64,000 nt of DNA, from NCBI GenBank assembly GCA_030041545.1, contig JASHNQ010000028.1, positions 1 to 64,000 on the forward strand, written 5' to 3'. The notes under the pieces are model-generated. The model worked only from the letters and a program-made list of their open reading frames with translations, was not told where the DNA came from and ran no database searches. Positions 8,522 through 17,393 of the stretch are shown piece by piece; position 1 is the first letter of the stretch, and the number at the start of each line of letters is the position of its first letter. Source of the DNA: a candidate division FCPU426 bacterium. Lineage in GTDB: Bacteria > Oederibacteriota > Muellerivitia > Muellerivitales > Muellerivitaceae. The position numbers and the translations under genes are program-made.

Positions 8522-8648
8522 GAAATCGTCGGTCACCGCGCCCTGGCCCTTCGATGCGCTTCGCTTACTCAGGGCATTCCCCAAGCCCTTCTTTCAATGG
8601 CCGATCCGGCTGGCACCTAATTAGAAATCGTCGGTCACCGCACCCTGG
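8522..8648. repeat. 25-bp direct repeat: copy of the ilvD 3' end
   Basis: Bases 8522-8546 repeat 8624-8648 with one change (G for A). The second copy is the last eight codons of ilvD (QGAVTDDF); the first copy stops at the last sense codon and lacks the stop. The 77 bases between contain a CCCTTCGA...CTCAGGG repeat of the type also found at 31889. It looks like a tail duplication made by an insertion. Confidence 0.8.
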
Positions 8649-10303
8649 CTCGCCGAGGAAACCAAGCGGACGTATTTGCCCAGCACTCCCTTGGGGTAAG
8701 GCGAAGGGATGGGCTTCCACTTGGCCTTGCGCTTCTTCAACTCCGATGCGGCCACGTGGAGCTCCAATTTCTTCTTTTCAGCGTCAATGGTGACCTTGTC
8801 GCCGTCCTTAATGAGGCCGATGGGCCCGCCCACCTGGGCCTCGGGGGCGATATGACCGACCACCAGGCCATGGGTGCCTCCGCTGAAGCGCCCGTCGGTG
8901 ATAAGCCCCACCTTTTCCCCCAACCCTTGGCCCACCAGGGCCGCCGTAATGGCCAGCATTTCCCGCATGCCGGGGCCGCCCTTGGGGCCCTCGTAACGGA
9001 TGACCACCACGTCGCCCGCCTTGATCCTTTTCTTTTGGATGGCCTCGAAGGCCGCTTCCTCGCCGTTGAAAACCTTGGCTGGCCCCGTGTGGGTGACGGC
9101 CTTCAACCCGGAAATCTTGGCCACCGCGCCTTCCGGGGCCAAATTGCCCCTCAAGATCACCATGGGGGCGGTGGGGTAGAGGGGTTTGTCCAGGGGGCTG
9201 ATGATGGGCTGGTTTTTCGAAAGGGGTGCGGCCAGCTCCAGGTTCTCCGCCACCGTCTTGCCGGTGACGGTCAGGGAGTCTCCGTGCAGGAGCTTCGCCT
9301 CCAGGAGCAGTTTCATGACCGCGGGGATGCCGCCGATGCGGTCCAGGTCCGCGGCTACGTGTTTTCCGCTGGGCTTCAGGTCCGCCAAGTGGGGGACCTT
9401 CTTGCCGATGCGGTCGAAATCCTCCAGCGTGAGCTTGACACCCACGGCCTTGGCGATGGCGATCAGGTGCAGCACGATGTTGGTGGAGCCGCCCAGGGCA
9501 AAGCCCACGGTGATGGCGTTCTCAAAGGCTTTTTTGGTCATGATGTCCCTGGGGCGGATGCCCTTCTTCAGGAGCTCCACCACGGCCTGGCCGGCCCGGT
9601 CGCAGATCAGGCGCTTGGGCTCGCCCACAGCGGGCTGGCAGGAATCGTGGGGCAGGGCCATGCCCATAGCCTCGATGGCCGAGGCCATGGTGTTGGCCGT
9701 GTACATGCCGCCGCAGGAGCCGGGCCCGGGGATGGCGCATTTCTCGATCCGCTCCAGCTTGTCGTGGCTGATCTTATGGGAACTGTATTGGCCCACCGCC
9801 TCGAAGACGGAGACAATGTCGATGTCCTTGCCGTCGCACTTGCCGGGAAGGATAGTGCCACCGTAGATGAAGATGGCGGGAATATTGAGGCGCCCCATGG
9901 CCATGAGACAGCCTGGCATGTTCTTGTCGCAGCCGCCGATGGCCACCAGGCCGTCAAAGCGCTCGGCGTTGGAAACCACCTCAATGGAATCGGCGATGAC
10001 CTCGCGGGACACCAGGGAGAACTTCATGCCCTCGTGGCCCATGGCGATGCCGTCGGAAACCGTGATGGTGCCGAAAACCTGGCCGAAACCTTCGGCGGAA
10101 ATCACCCCCCGCTTCACCCGGTCGGCCAGCTCGTTCAAGTGCATGTTGCAGGGGGTCACCTCGCTCCAGGCCGAAGCCACGCCGATGATGGGCTTCTGGA
10201 AGTCCTCGTCCTTGAACCCCACGGCCCGCAGCATGGCGCGGTTGGGGGCCCGTTTGTCCCCCTCGGTCATCATCGATGAACGCTGATTGAGCTTGGTCTT
10301 CAT
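8621..10303 (-). CDS. ilvD: Dihydroxy-acid dehydratase
   Basis: 560 aa, full length. It dehydrates 2,3-dihydroxy-isovalerate and -methylvalerate to the 2-keto acids in valine, leucine and isoleucine synthesis (cytoplasmic iron-sulfur enzyme). The three cluster ligands are visible: Cys52 (TPCNMH), Cys125 ([10 protein letters not shown]) and Cys197 ([12 protein letters not shown]). The C-terminal [20 protein letters not shown] motif is intact. The ATG at 10303 follows AGAAAGGA. A palindromic element (10338-10433) separates it from bcp. No other branched-chain gene lies nearby. Confidence 0.97.
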   Translation of the reverse strand: MKTKLNQRSSMMTEGDKRAPNRAMLRAVGFKDEDFQKPIIGVASAWSEVTPCNMHLNELADRVKRGVISAEGFGQVFGTITVSDGIAMGHEGMKFSLVSREVIADSIEVVSNAERFDGLVAIGGCDKNMPGCLMAMGRLNIPAIFIYGGTILPGKCDGKDIDIVSVFEAVGQYSSHKISHDKLERIEKCAIPGPGSCGGMYTANTMASAIEAMGMALPHDSCQPAVGEPKRLICDRAGQAVVELLKKGIRPRDIMTKKAFENAITVGFALGGSTNIVLHLIAIAKAVGVKLTLEDFDRIGKKVPHLADLKPSGKHVAADLDRIGGIPAVMKLLLEAKLLHGDSLTVTGKTVAENLELAAPLSKNQPIISPLDKPLYPTAPMVILRGNLAPEGAVAKISGLKAVTHTGPAKVFNGEEAAFEAIQKKRIKAGDVVVIRYEGPKGGPGMREMLAITAALVGQGLGEKVGLITDGRFSGGTHGLVVGHIAPEAQVGGPIGLIKDGDKVTIDAEKKKLELHVAASELKKRKAKWKPIPSPYPKGVLGKYVRLVSSASQGAVTDDF

Positions 10304-10337
10304 GATTTCCTTTCTAAATTTGAAATAAAGGCTTTTT

Positions 10338-10433
10338 AACCACCAAGCACACCAAGGTCACCAAGAACGGCTAAGAAAAAATAGAATTTTTGGTTGAAAG
10401 CTTTTCTTGGTGGTCTTGGTGACCTTGGTGGTT
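10338..10433. repeat. ACCAAG-word inverted repeat
   Basis: Left arm 10338-10367, right arm 10404-10433. Read from the outside, both arms are AACCACCAAG-N3-ACCAAG-N3-ACCAAGAA, with the N3 spacers CAC,GTC on the left and GTC,ACC on the right. The framework pairs while the spacers vary. The centre contains AAAAAT-AGA-ATTTTT. It fills the gap between bcp and ilvD. Confidence 0.85.
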
Positions 10434-10440
10434 CAAATTC

Positions 10441-10881
10441 CTATAAGTATTGAAGCACTTCCTGGCTGTGGCCTTCGGGGTTGACCTGGGGAAATAATTT
10501 CTTGATCTTGCCATCCTTGCCGATGACGGCCGTCACCCGGGCGCTGTTGCCCTTTTCCATCCGGAAAGCGTCGTAGGCCTTGGAAACGGCACCGCCCATG
10601 TCCGACAGCAGGGGGAAGTTCAGGTGGAATTTCTCCGTGAAGGCCTTGTGGCTGGCGTTGTCGTCCACCGACACGCCCAGCACCACCGCGTCCTTGGCCG
10701 TGATTTGGGAGATGTCGTCCCTAAAGCTGCAGGCCTCCTTGGTGCATCCCGGCGTGTCGTCCTTGGGGTAAAAGTAAAGCACCACGTTTTTCTTGCCCTT
10801 GAACTGGGACAGTTGGACGGTGCTCCCGTCGGTGGCTTTGAGACTGAAATCGGGAGCGGGGCTTCCTTCTTGGAGCGGCAT
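10441..10881 (-). CDS. bcp: Thioredoxin-dependent thiol peroxidase (Bcp-type peroxiredoxin)
   Basis: 146 aa, family length. It reduces peroxides with electrons from thioredoxin. The peroxidatic Cys46 and resolving Cys51 are in TPGCTKEACSFRD, the spacing of the BCP/PrxQ type with two cysteines in one helix. YFYPKDDTPGC and the downstream VSVDD are also typical. The ATG at 10881 has an AGGAGG-like site upstream. Single gene between two inverted-repeat elements. Confidence 0.95.
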   Translation of the reverse strand: MPLQEGSPAPDFSLKATDGSTVQLSQFKGKKNVVLYFYPKDDTPGCTKEACSFRDDISQITAKDAVVLGVSVDDNASHKAFTEKFHLNFPLLSDMGGAVSKAYDAFRMEKGNSARVTAVIGKDGKIKKLFPQVNPEGHSQEVLQYL

Positions 10882-10958
10882 GCGAACCTCCTGGGATCGA
10901 AATGAGAGGGCATTTTAGTGCCGGTGTCGAACGGACTCAAGAAGGACAAAAAGTTTAT

Positions 10959-11047
10959 GAACCACAAAGACACAAAGGGCACTAAGGAAGAATAAAAATC
11001 TTTAAATTCTTAGGTCTTTCGCTGTTCTTGGCGCCTTGGCGGTGAAA
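10959..11047. repeat. CACAAAG/GCCAAG-word inverted repeat
   Basis: Left arm GAACCACAAAGACACAAAGG (from 10959), right arm reverse complement TTTCACCGCCAAGGCGCCAAG (to 11047). The pairing is imperfect but keeps the AAG words in register, and an AAGAAT...ATTCTT stem sits in the middle. Same architecture as 10338-10433. Confidence 0.65.
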
Positions 11048-11052
11048 GTGTC

Positions 11053-11955
11053 TTAGCCTTTTCGGGGGGCGATTTTCTCGAGGGACTGCAGCAGTTCGCC
11101 GGTAACCGTACCCAGGCAGATTTCCTCCACGGGCCCGCGCATGGTCAGCTCGAAATCCCTGCCGACCTTGAGGAAAAGGTCGCCGCCGGGCATGTGCAGG
11201 GTCAAATCCCCGTCGGTTTTCCCGGTCTTCACGCAGACGGCGGCCACGGCGCAGGAGGAGGAACCGGAGGCCAGGGTGTAGCCCGCCCCCCGCTCCCAAA
11301 TGCGGATGGAAACTTCTCTGCGGTTGTCGACCACCGCGAATTGCACGTTGGTGCGGTTGGGAAAGAGCGGGTGTTTTTCCAGGATGGGCCCGATCTCATG
11401 GGCCCACTTCTCAGCCTCAGCGATGTCCTTGGCGAAGACCACGCAATGGGGATTGCCCATGGAAACGCAGTTGATGGCCAAGCCGTCACCGCCCGGGGAA
11501 AGAGGGATTCGCTTATCCAGGACCTCGGCTTCGGCATTGGGAACGTTGACCGGGATCTTAGCGGCCTTGAACTCCGCCTTCCCCATGTCCACGGTGACGG
11601 CCGCGGCCTTGCCGACCACCAAGTGCAGCTGGGCCTGGACCTTGCCCCCGGCGGTCTCGATCTCGAAAAAGGTTTTTTCCGTATAACCGTGCTCAAAGAG
11701 GAATTTGCAGAAGATTCTCAGGCCATTGCCGCTTTTTTCCGCCTCGCTGCCGTCGGGGTTGTAAATCCTCAATTTGGCGAGCGAGGAGTTGGATTTTTCC
11801 AGGGCCAAGATTCCGTCCGAGCCCACGCCCGTATTGCGGTTACAGACGCGGATGATGTTTTGGGGAGTCAGTTCGAAAGAAAGCGCGGCGGGGTCCATGA
11901 CGAGATAATCGTTGCCCAGGCCGTGGGACCGGACAAATTGGTTTTTTGAGAGCAT
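11053..11955 (-). CDS. Diaminopimelate epimerase homologue with both catalytic cysteines replaced by serine
   Basis: 300 aa from the ATG at 11955, which has AAAGGA upstream; an in-frame TTG at 11982 is less likely. The fold signatures of DapF are present: SHGLGNDYLVMD, VGSDGIL, NPDGSEAEKSGNGLR, MGNPHCV and ERGAGYTLASGSSSC. In active DapF the two catalytic cysteines are in CGNG and ACGxGxC. Here they are Ser75 (KSGNG) and Ser230 (ASGSS), and the Glu of GAGET is Tyr225. DapF converts LL- to meso-diaminopimelate for lysine and peptidoglycan; this protein may do that differently, act on another substrate, or be non-catalytic. No other dapF is in the window. Confidence 0.85.
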   Translation of the reverse strand: MLSKNQFVRSHGLGNDYLVMDPAALSFELTPQNIIRVCNRNTGVGSDGILALEKSNSSLAKLRIYNPDGSEAEKSGNGLRIFCKFLFEHGYTEKTFFEIETAGGKVQAQLHLVVGKAAAVTVDMGKAEFKAAKIPVNVPNAEAEVLDKRIPLSPGGDGLAINCVSMGNPHCVVFAKDIAEAEKWAHEIGPILEKHPLFPNRTNVQFAVVDNRREVSIRIWERGAGYTLASGSSSCAVAAVCVKTGKTDGDLTLHMPGGDLFLKVGRDFELTMRGPVEEICLGTVTGELLQSLEKIAPRKG

Positions 11956-11982
11956 TTCAAATCCTTTGACATAAGTTATCAA

Positions 11983-12888
11983 TTAATCCTTTGAATAAGG
12001 ATAGGCTCGCCGCCGAAAATCCGTTTTCCCCTTAACACAAAATAAATTCGTGTAATCCCCGCTGCCGCCCCACTTGCGTTTCAACAACTGGGCGGCGGCG
12101 ACCGGCTTGACCGTTTTTTCCTTCTCGGAGATTTCCAAGAGACGGAATCCCAAGGCCTGAAGGTCCCGCAGGTACTTGCGGGGGTCGCTTCCGAAGGCCT
12201 TCAGGGCGCCCGGCGAGAATTCCGTCACCAGCTTCAGGCCCTTGTTTTTCCGGATCAGCCCTTTCATGCCGTCCAGGGCCGCGGCCTCGGCGCCTTGAAT
12301 GTCCATTTTAATGAAATGCACTTCCGGGCCCCATTTTTTAAGGTATTCATCCAGGGCCAGGGTCTCGATGGCCACCGATTCGCGCCCGTCGCGTGGGTTG
12401 TAAATGCGGTGGTCGCCCCGATTGACGGGGTTCAGGTAGAGCCTGGCCGATCCGCCCTTGTTGGAGAGGGCCTTGCTCACCATCACCACGTTGCGGTGGT
12501 AGCCGTTGGCCGCCGTGTTTTTTTCCAGGAGCTTGAAGTTGGCCGGGTCGGGCTCGAAGGCGTAAACCCGGCCCTTGGGTCCCACCGCCCTGGCCGCCAG
12601 GAGCGTGTAATAGCCGATATTGGCACCCACGTCCACGAAAGTCTGGCCGGGCTTGAGGTATTCCCTTAAAAGGGCCGTTTCCATGGGTTCATAAACCCCG
12701 TGAACCGCCAGCTCCAGGGTGTCCTTGTCGTCCAACCACATGCGGTGGCCCTGCACCATCACCGATTTGGGCTTCAAAAGCTTAAACAACGTGTCATAGG
12801 CCCAGCGCAGGACCTTGATGCGGCCCAGGCCGTGGCCGCCCATTTGATAGTAAATGCCCTGAAGCAACGAGAAAAAAGGGTTTCGCAA
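11983..12888 (-). CDS. FkbM family SAM-dependent methyltransferase
   Basis: 301 aa. FkbM enzymes methylate hydroxyl groups of sugars or secondary metabolites using SAM. Motif I is TFVDVGANIGYYT (DVGANIG at 86-92), followed by VYAFEPDP, and the FkbM hallmark FIKMDIQGAE is near residue 200. The start is probably a TTG at 12888 with GAGG about 12 bases upstream; an ATG at 12843 would remove 15 residues. It is 27 bp upstream of the dapF-like gene and follows the polysaccharide operon, so sugar O-methylation of a surface glycan is plausible. Confidence 0.85.
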   Translation of the reverse strand: MRNPFFSLLQGIYYQMGGHGLGRIKVLRWAYDTLFKLLKPKSVMVQGHRMWLDDKDTLELAVHGVYEPMETALLREYLKPGQTFVDVGANIGYYTLLAARAVGPKGRVYAFEPDPANFKLLEKNTAANGYHRNVVMVSKALSNKGGSARLYLNPVNRGDHRIYNPRDGRESVAIETLALDEYLKKWGPEVHFIKMDIQGAEAAALDGMKGLIRKNKGLKLVTEFSPGALKAFGSDPRKYLRDLQALGFRLLEISEKEKTVKPVAAAQLLKRKWGGSGDYTNLFCVKGKTDFRRRAYPYSKD

Positions 12889-12911
12889 GTGTCCGAGCGC
12901 CTCAAATTATG

Positions 12912-13002
12912 AATTTTGAATGTTGAATTTTAAATTATGGGCGTTTTCAATCAAAGATTGAAAACTTTCATCAATTTAAAATTTGAAACTTAGAATTCAA
13001 AA
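12912..13002. repeat. TTTTGAGTT-type palindromic element with hairpin core, copy 3
   Basis: AT-rich arms (ATTTTGAAT... against reverse complement ATTTTGAATTC...) around a perfect core GTTTTCAATC-AAA-GATTGAAAAC at 12943-12965. It lies directly after the stop codon of the YfhO gene and before FkbM. Confidence 0.85.
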
Positions 13003-13006
13003 TGGG

Positions 13007-15121
13007 TCATCTCCGTACCCATTGGGAATAGAGAAAAGCGATACAGGTTATCAACGCCCAAAGCGCCAGCCCCACCCTTATGGGCGTCCACCAGGCCGGC
13101 TCAAACTTGAACTCCACCTCATGGTGTCCGGCGGTCAAATCAAGGGAGCGGAGGATTTTGTCGGCGGTGGTAAGGACGGCCGGTTGTCCGTCCACCCAAG
13201 CCTTCCAGCCGGGATACATGGTTTCGGTGAACGCCACCTGGCCGGCTTGGGGCAGGTCCACCGAGAAGAGCTGGCCCTCGGTTTCATCCTTTTCCAGCCC
13301 GCATTGAATGGAAACGGGCCCCAAAGCCAGGGCGGGGGATTCCCTATTCCGGTAAAGAAGGTAAGGCGGGAAGGATTCCTTTTTAAAACCCGGAACGGGC
13401 CCGAAGTCGGTCTGGGTCAGGAATCCGCCCACCGCGCCCAACCGAACCACCACCGGGAAGGGCAGGGCGCCGACGTCCATCTTGGCCTGCAATTTGAGGG
13501 GGTCGTATCCGCCGAGATCCTTGATGCCCAAGGCGCAGGCGGCGTTTTGGGGATAGTTCACGAGGTACTTTTTGCCTTCCACTTCAATGGGATAGTACAT
13601 CTCCTCATTGATGAATATAAGGCGGCCAGGTTTCACCGAATCCGCGGCCCGCAGGATGGCCTGGGATTTTCCCGCGAAATCGAAATTGGAGGCGGGGCCG
13701 GGCACGAAATCAGCCCAGCCGCTCAACAGGAGGGGCAGGGAAAGGGAGGCCAGGACCAGCCCTCTTCCAAACCGCTTCAAGCGGGATAGGACGTGAATTT
13801 CCAAGCCGATCAATCCCATCCCCAGGGCCAGGATCTCCCGCCCGTTTTGGGCGGGCCTCCCGAGGGCCAAGAGGCACAGGACGAAAGCATAGGACAAGGG
13901 GGACTTCCAACCGATGGCCGCCTTCGAACCGCCCGAAAAGAAAAAGTCCCAGCCCAAGGCCGCCAGGGCGGAGGCGGCCAAGACATAGAGGTAAAGAAAG
14001 CGGTAGGGAACCCGGACCAAGGAAAAACCCGGCAGGACGGCGGAAACAAAGAGGTGAAGCGGCGTGAACCGGCCTAAGCCATAAAGCAAAGACAGGCCGG
14101 CGAAGGCCGAGAGAAAGGCGGGCAGGATTTTTTCCCTGGCCCTCCAGGCGCCCCAAACGAAGAAGGGAATCCAGGCGCCGAGGTAACCCCAGTTAGCGGC
14201 CATGGGGAAATCAGGCTTGTCCTGGCCGGGCTGAAGCGCGACGGCCATATCCTCATCCTTCTGCAAGGTCATGCGGGGGAAAAGGAATTGGCCGAGGGTG
14301 GCGGGATTCAGGGACAATTTGGAATTTAATTTCTCCGATTGGGAGTCAGGTGTGTATCGGTCGCTCAACCGGGCGAATTCCAAGGTGGGGATGAATTGGC
14401 CCAAGAGCGGCAAGGCGCCCCATAAGGCGAACAAGGCCAAAAGCGGAAAGGCGTGAAAGGTGAAAAGGGAATGGATTTTACCGTGCTGAAAACAGCGGAA
14501 GAGGAAATAAGCCAGGCCGCCGTAAAGAGCCCCGACGGTCACTTGGAAACTTCCACAAAGAAAAAGCATCGCAAAGCAAAAACCCGCGAGAAAGGCGTTT
14601 AAGGGTTTTAGATTTTTGACTAAATGCTCCAAGCGGGAAAAGAGCCAGGGCAGCCAGGCAAAGGCCGCCAGCACGGGCGGGTGGATGATTTCCAGCCAAA
14701 AGAAGCCGGAAAGGGAAAACAACAAAGCTCCCACGCGGCAGGCGTTTTCGGAAAGGCCCAGCGACCTCAGCCACAGGTGCATCCCCAGGGCCGCCAGGGC
14801 CATGTGGAGGAAAAAGAAGACGCTTAAACCCATTGGCACGGAAAAGGGAAGGGTCGGCCAATTCAAGGGGTACAGCATCATGTTCTGCAGGTCGGCGAAA
14901 AAGGGCTGGCCGCCCAGCAAATAGGGGTCCCAAAGGGGGAAACGGCCTGCGGCCAGCTGGATCCTCAGGAAGGCGCGCCAAGGGCCGAATTGGGCCAAAA
15001 GGTCGTTGTCGAAATAGGCTTGGCCCCGGAAGAGGCATGGGAAAAAGGCGGCCAAGGCGACCACCAGGTAAAGGCCGATGGTGAGGATGGCCGGGGGCGG
15101 GTTAAGCTTGGGCGGCTTCAA
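13007..15121 (-). CDS. YfhO family membrane protein (1)
   Basis: 704 aa. The open frame extends to 15406, but that part is the wrong frame of the next gene. I take the TTG at 15121, which has GGAAAGGG upstream and overlaps the preceding stop by 20 bp. About 10-12 membrane segments make up the first two thirds (for example LTIGLYLVVALAAFFPCLF). A periplasmic C-terminal domain carries the YfhO signature YPGWKAWVDGQ and GHHEVEFKFEP, then a last helix. YfhO proteins are thought to glycosylate lipoteichoic acid or related polymers from undecaprenyl-phosphate sugars. It is the last gene of a four-gene operon. Confidence 0.85.
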   Translation of the reverse strand: MKPPKLNPPPAILTIGLYLVVALAAFFPCLFRGQAYFDNDLLAQFGPWRAFLRIQLAAGRFPLWDPYLLGGQPFFADLQNMMLYPLNWPTLPFSVPMGLSVFFFLHMALAALGMHLWLRSLGLSENACRVGALLFSLSGFFWLEIIHPPVLAAFAWLPWLFSRLEHLVKNLKPLNAFLAGFCFAMLFLCGSFQVTVGALYGGLAYFLFRCFQHGKIHSLFTFHAFPLLALFALWGALPLLGQFIPTLEFARLSDRYTPDSQSEKLNSKLSLNPATLGQFLFPRMTLQKDEDMAVALQPGQDKPDFPMAANWGYLGAWIPFFVWGAWRAREKILPAFLSAFAGLSLLYGLGRFTPLHLFVSAVLPGFSLVRVPYRFLYLYVLAASALAALGWDFFFSGGSKAAIGWKSPLSYAFVLCLLALGRPAQNGREILALGMGLIGLEIHVLSRLKRFGRGLVLASLSLPLLLSGWADFVPGPASNFDFAGKSQAILRAADSVKPGRLIFINEEMYYPIEVEGKKYLVNYPQNAACALGIKDLGGYDPLKLQAKMDVGALPFPVVVRLGAVGGFLTQTDFGPVPGFKKESFPPYLLYRNRESPALALGPVSIQCGLEKDETEGQLFSVDLPQAGQVAFTETMYPGWKAWVDGQPAVLTTADKILRSLDLTAGHHEVEFKFEPAWWTPIRVGLALWALITCIAFLYSQWVRR

Positions 15122-17393
15122 CCGCGCCCTTTCCGGCCCGCATCCGCCAAACCCCCAAGCCGGCCACGGAAAGGATCCAGAGAAGGCCCGCCACCAGGCA
15201 CGGCTTGGCCCAGACGGGCTGGTAGTCGAACTCCACCGTATGGCCACCGGCGGGCACAACGACGGCGCGGAACACGTGGTCGGCGGTGAAAAGCGGGACG
15301 CTTTGCCCGTCCAAGTAGGCCCGCCAGCCGGGGAACATGACCTCCGAGAAAACCACCAAGCTGTTTTTGTCCAACCGCACCTGGAAGGCCTCCCGGTTGG
15401 GCTCATCCAGCGTGTGATCGTAGGTGAGTTGGGCCTTTTGGCCGTCCAACTGGGACGCGATGTTGGAGGGCAGGGCTTCGGACAGCACGGCCTGGTCCGC
15501 GGGGTTGAAACCCGGGGCTCCCAGGGCCGCCAGCCGCTGGGAGTCGTCCGGGACGACGGTGATTTGGGAGGGCGCGTTCACGTAGGGGTGGGGCTCGTTG
15601 ATCTCATAAAGGTAGCTGCCCTGGAAGGACATCCGGGTAAATTCCTTGGCTTCCCCCCGGTCCTGGCCGAAAAGCAGGCCCCGGATGGCCATCAAGCGCA
15701 GGAAAGCGCCCATGGGAAGCTTTTCGACCTGGGAGGTGCTTTTCAAGGACATAGGGTTGTAGCCGTTGCTCATCCGGACTCCCTCGGCCATGGGGGAATC
15801 CACGGGGAACCCTTCCAGGTATTCCCGCCCTTGTCTTTCCTGGGGATAGCTCAGTTGCGGGTCAAAATAGTACCGGCAGTCCTTGGCGTGTTCCTTCAGG
15901 TAGGAAAAGGCAGGGAAACGGCTTTCCCAGTCGTAATTGGAAGCGGAACCCCAGCCGTAAGCCGCGCTCCAGCCGTTCAAGAAAAGCGGCACGATGAGGG
16001 CGGCTTGGAACGTCCAGCGGCCCAGGGACCGCCAGGACTGAGTGAATCCCCATAAAGCCAGGCCCGCCGAACCCAGGGCCAGGGCGATTATTTCCGGCCA
16101 GGATTCGTCCGGGCGGAGGAAGGCCAGGAGGAACAGGAAGAAGGCGTAAATCAGCCCCGCCAGCACCGGTCCCCCGGAGGAAGGCCGTTCCTTTTCCGAC
16201 AGGGTTCGTTCCAGCGCTTGGTACCCGAAGGCGGCCAGGAGGGTGGTGAAGGCGTCGTACACCGCGATGTAACGGGCCGGCACGCGGCTTAAGCTGAGGG
16301 TGGGAAGGACCTGGCAAAGAATCCGGTGGAGCGGGAAATATTTCCCCAGGGCCGTCAGCAGCGAAAGAACGGCGAAGGCGAGGAAGAAATAAAGGAGCTT
16401 TCTATCCTTGCGGCGGAAGGCCTGGAAGGCCAGCAGGGGCACCCAAACGCCCAGGAAACCATAAACCCCCATGTAGGCGATGTCCACGGTGACGGGCGCC
16501 AGGCATTGCTCGATGGTGCGGCCCGGCGGAACGCCCAGGGTGGGGAAAAAGAGCTGGTACAGGGATTGGGGTTGGAGGGAGAACTGGGAATTAAAGTTGT
16601 CATAACCCAGGCTGGACTCGGTGCGGTCGGAGAGGTTGGCGAATTGATAGGTGGGCGCCAGCTGGAGGAACAGGGGGAAGGCCCCCCACAACCCAAAGAG
16701 CAGGATGCCGGCCGCTTTTTTCCAGGTCCAGCGCCGGGGTTCCCCCTCCGACGGGCCGCCGCCGATGAAAAGCCGCCCCAAGAAATAAAGGGGGCCGGTG
16801 TAATAAAAACAGCTGGTCAGCTGGAAGTTGCCGCACAGGAAGATGGCGGCGGCGGCCAGCCCCACGGGGAAGGCCCGGGAGGGGGAAGGCCTCTGGGCCA
16901 GCCGCTCCAGGGCCCACATGAGCGCGGGAAACCAGGCGAAGGCCCCCAGGATCGTCAAGTGGATCAGCTCCCACCAGAAAAAGCCCGAGAGGGCGTACAC
17001 CAGCGCGAAAAGCCGGCAGGCCGCCTCGGGCAGGCGCAGGGACTTGAGCCAGCCGTGCATGCCCAAGGCGGCCACCACCATGTGCAGGAAAAAGTAAACA
17101 CTCAGTCCGTAGGGTAAGGAAAAGGGCAGGGTGAGCCAGTTCAGGGGGTATAACAGTTCGTTCTGCAGGTCGGCGAAAAAGGGCAGGCCCCCGAAGTAAT
17201 AGGGGTTCCAAAGGGGGAAATGGCCTGCGGCCAGCTGGTTCTTGAGGAAGGCCCGCCAGGGGCCGAACTGGGCCAACAAATCGCCCATGGAATAGGCCTG
17301 GCCCAGCGCCAGGCAATGGAAAAAGGCGATGAAGGCCGCGGCCGTGAAGAGCCACCAATGGGCCTTGGATTTCAGGAAGCCGGTCCAGTTCAA
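15102..17393 (-). CDS. YfhO family membrane protein (2)
   Basis: 763 aa and a close paralogue of its neighbour: both begin with GQAY...DLLAQFGPWRAFL and continue LAAGHFPLWNPY. It has about 12 transmembrane segments, then the extracytoplasmic module with MFPGWRAYLDGQSVPL and GGHTVEFDYQP, and a final helix. The ATG at 17393 overlaps the GT2 stop by 4 bp (ATGA), so the two are translationally coupled. Likely transfers sugar from a polyprenyl carrier to a cell-envelope acceptor. Tandem, diverged copies suggest different sugars or acceptors. Confidence 0.88.
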   Translation of the reverse strand: MNWTGFLKSKAHWWLFTAAAFIAFFHCLALGQAYSMGDLLAQFGPWRAFLKNQLAAGHFPLWNPYYFGGLPFFADLQNELLYPLNWLTLPFSLPYGLSVYFFLHMVVAALGMHGWLKSLRLPEAACRLFALVYALSGFFWWELIHLTILGAFAWFPALMWALERLAQRPSPSRAFPVGLAAAAIFLCGNFQLTSCFYYTGPLYFLGRLFIGGGPSEGEPRRWTWKKAAGILLFGLWGAFPLFLQLAPTYQFANLSDRTESSLGYDNFNSQFSLQPQSLYQLFFPTLGVPPGRTIEQCLAPVTVDIAYMGVYGFLGVWVPLLAFQAFRRKDRKLLYFFLAFAVLSLLTALGKYFPLHRILCQVLPTLSLSRVPARYIAVYDAFTTLLAAFGYQALERTLSEKERPSSGGPVLAGLIYAFFLFLLAFLRPDESWPEIIALALGSAGLALWGFTQSWRSLGRWTFQAALIVPLFLNGWSAAYGWGSASNYDWESRFPAFSYLKEHAKDCRYYFDPQLSYPQERQGREYLEGFPVDSPMAEGVRMSNGYNPMSLKSTSQVEKLPMGAFLRLMAIRGLLFGQDRGEAKEFTRMSFQGSYLYEINEPHPYVNAPSQITVVPDDSQRLAALGAPGFNPADQAVLSEALPSNIASQLDGQKAQLTYDHTLDEPNREAFQVRLDKNSLVVFSEVMFPGWRAYLDGQSVPLFTADHVFRAVVVPAGGHTVEFDYQPVWAKPCLVAGLLWILSVAGLGVWRMRAGKGAVEAAQA

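Noticed and set aside
15122-15406. N-terminal extension of the first YfhO protein
   Set aside because: The extension is Trp/Arg/Ser-rich text in the wrong frame of the upstream YfhO gene; the TTG at 15121 has a ribosome site and fits the paralogue's start.
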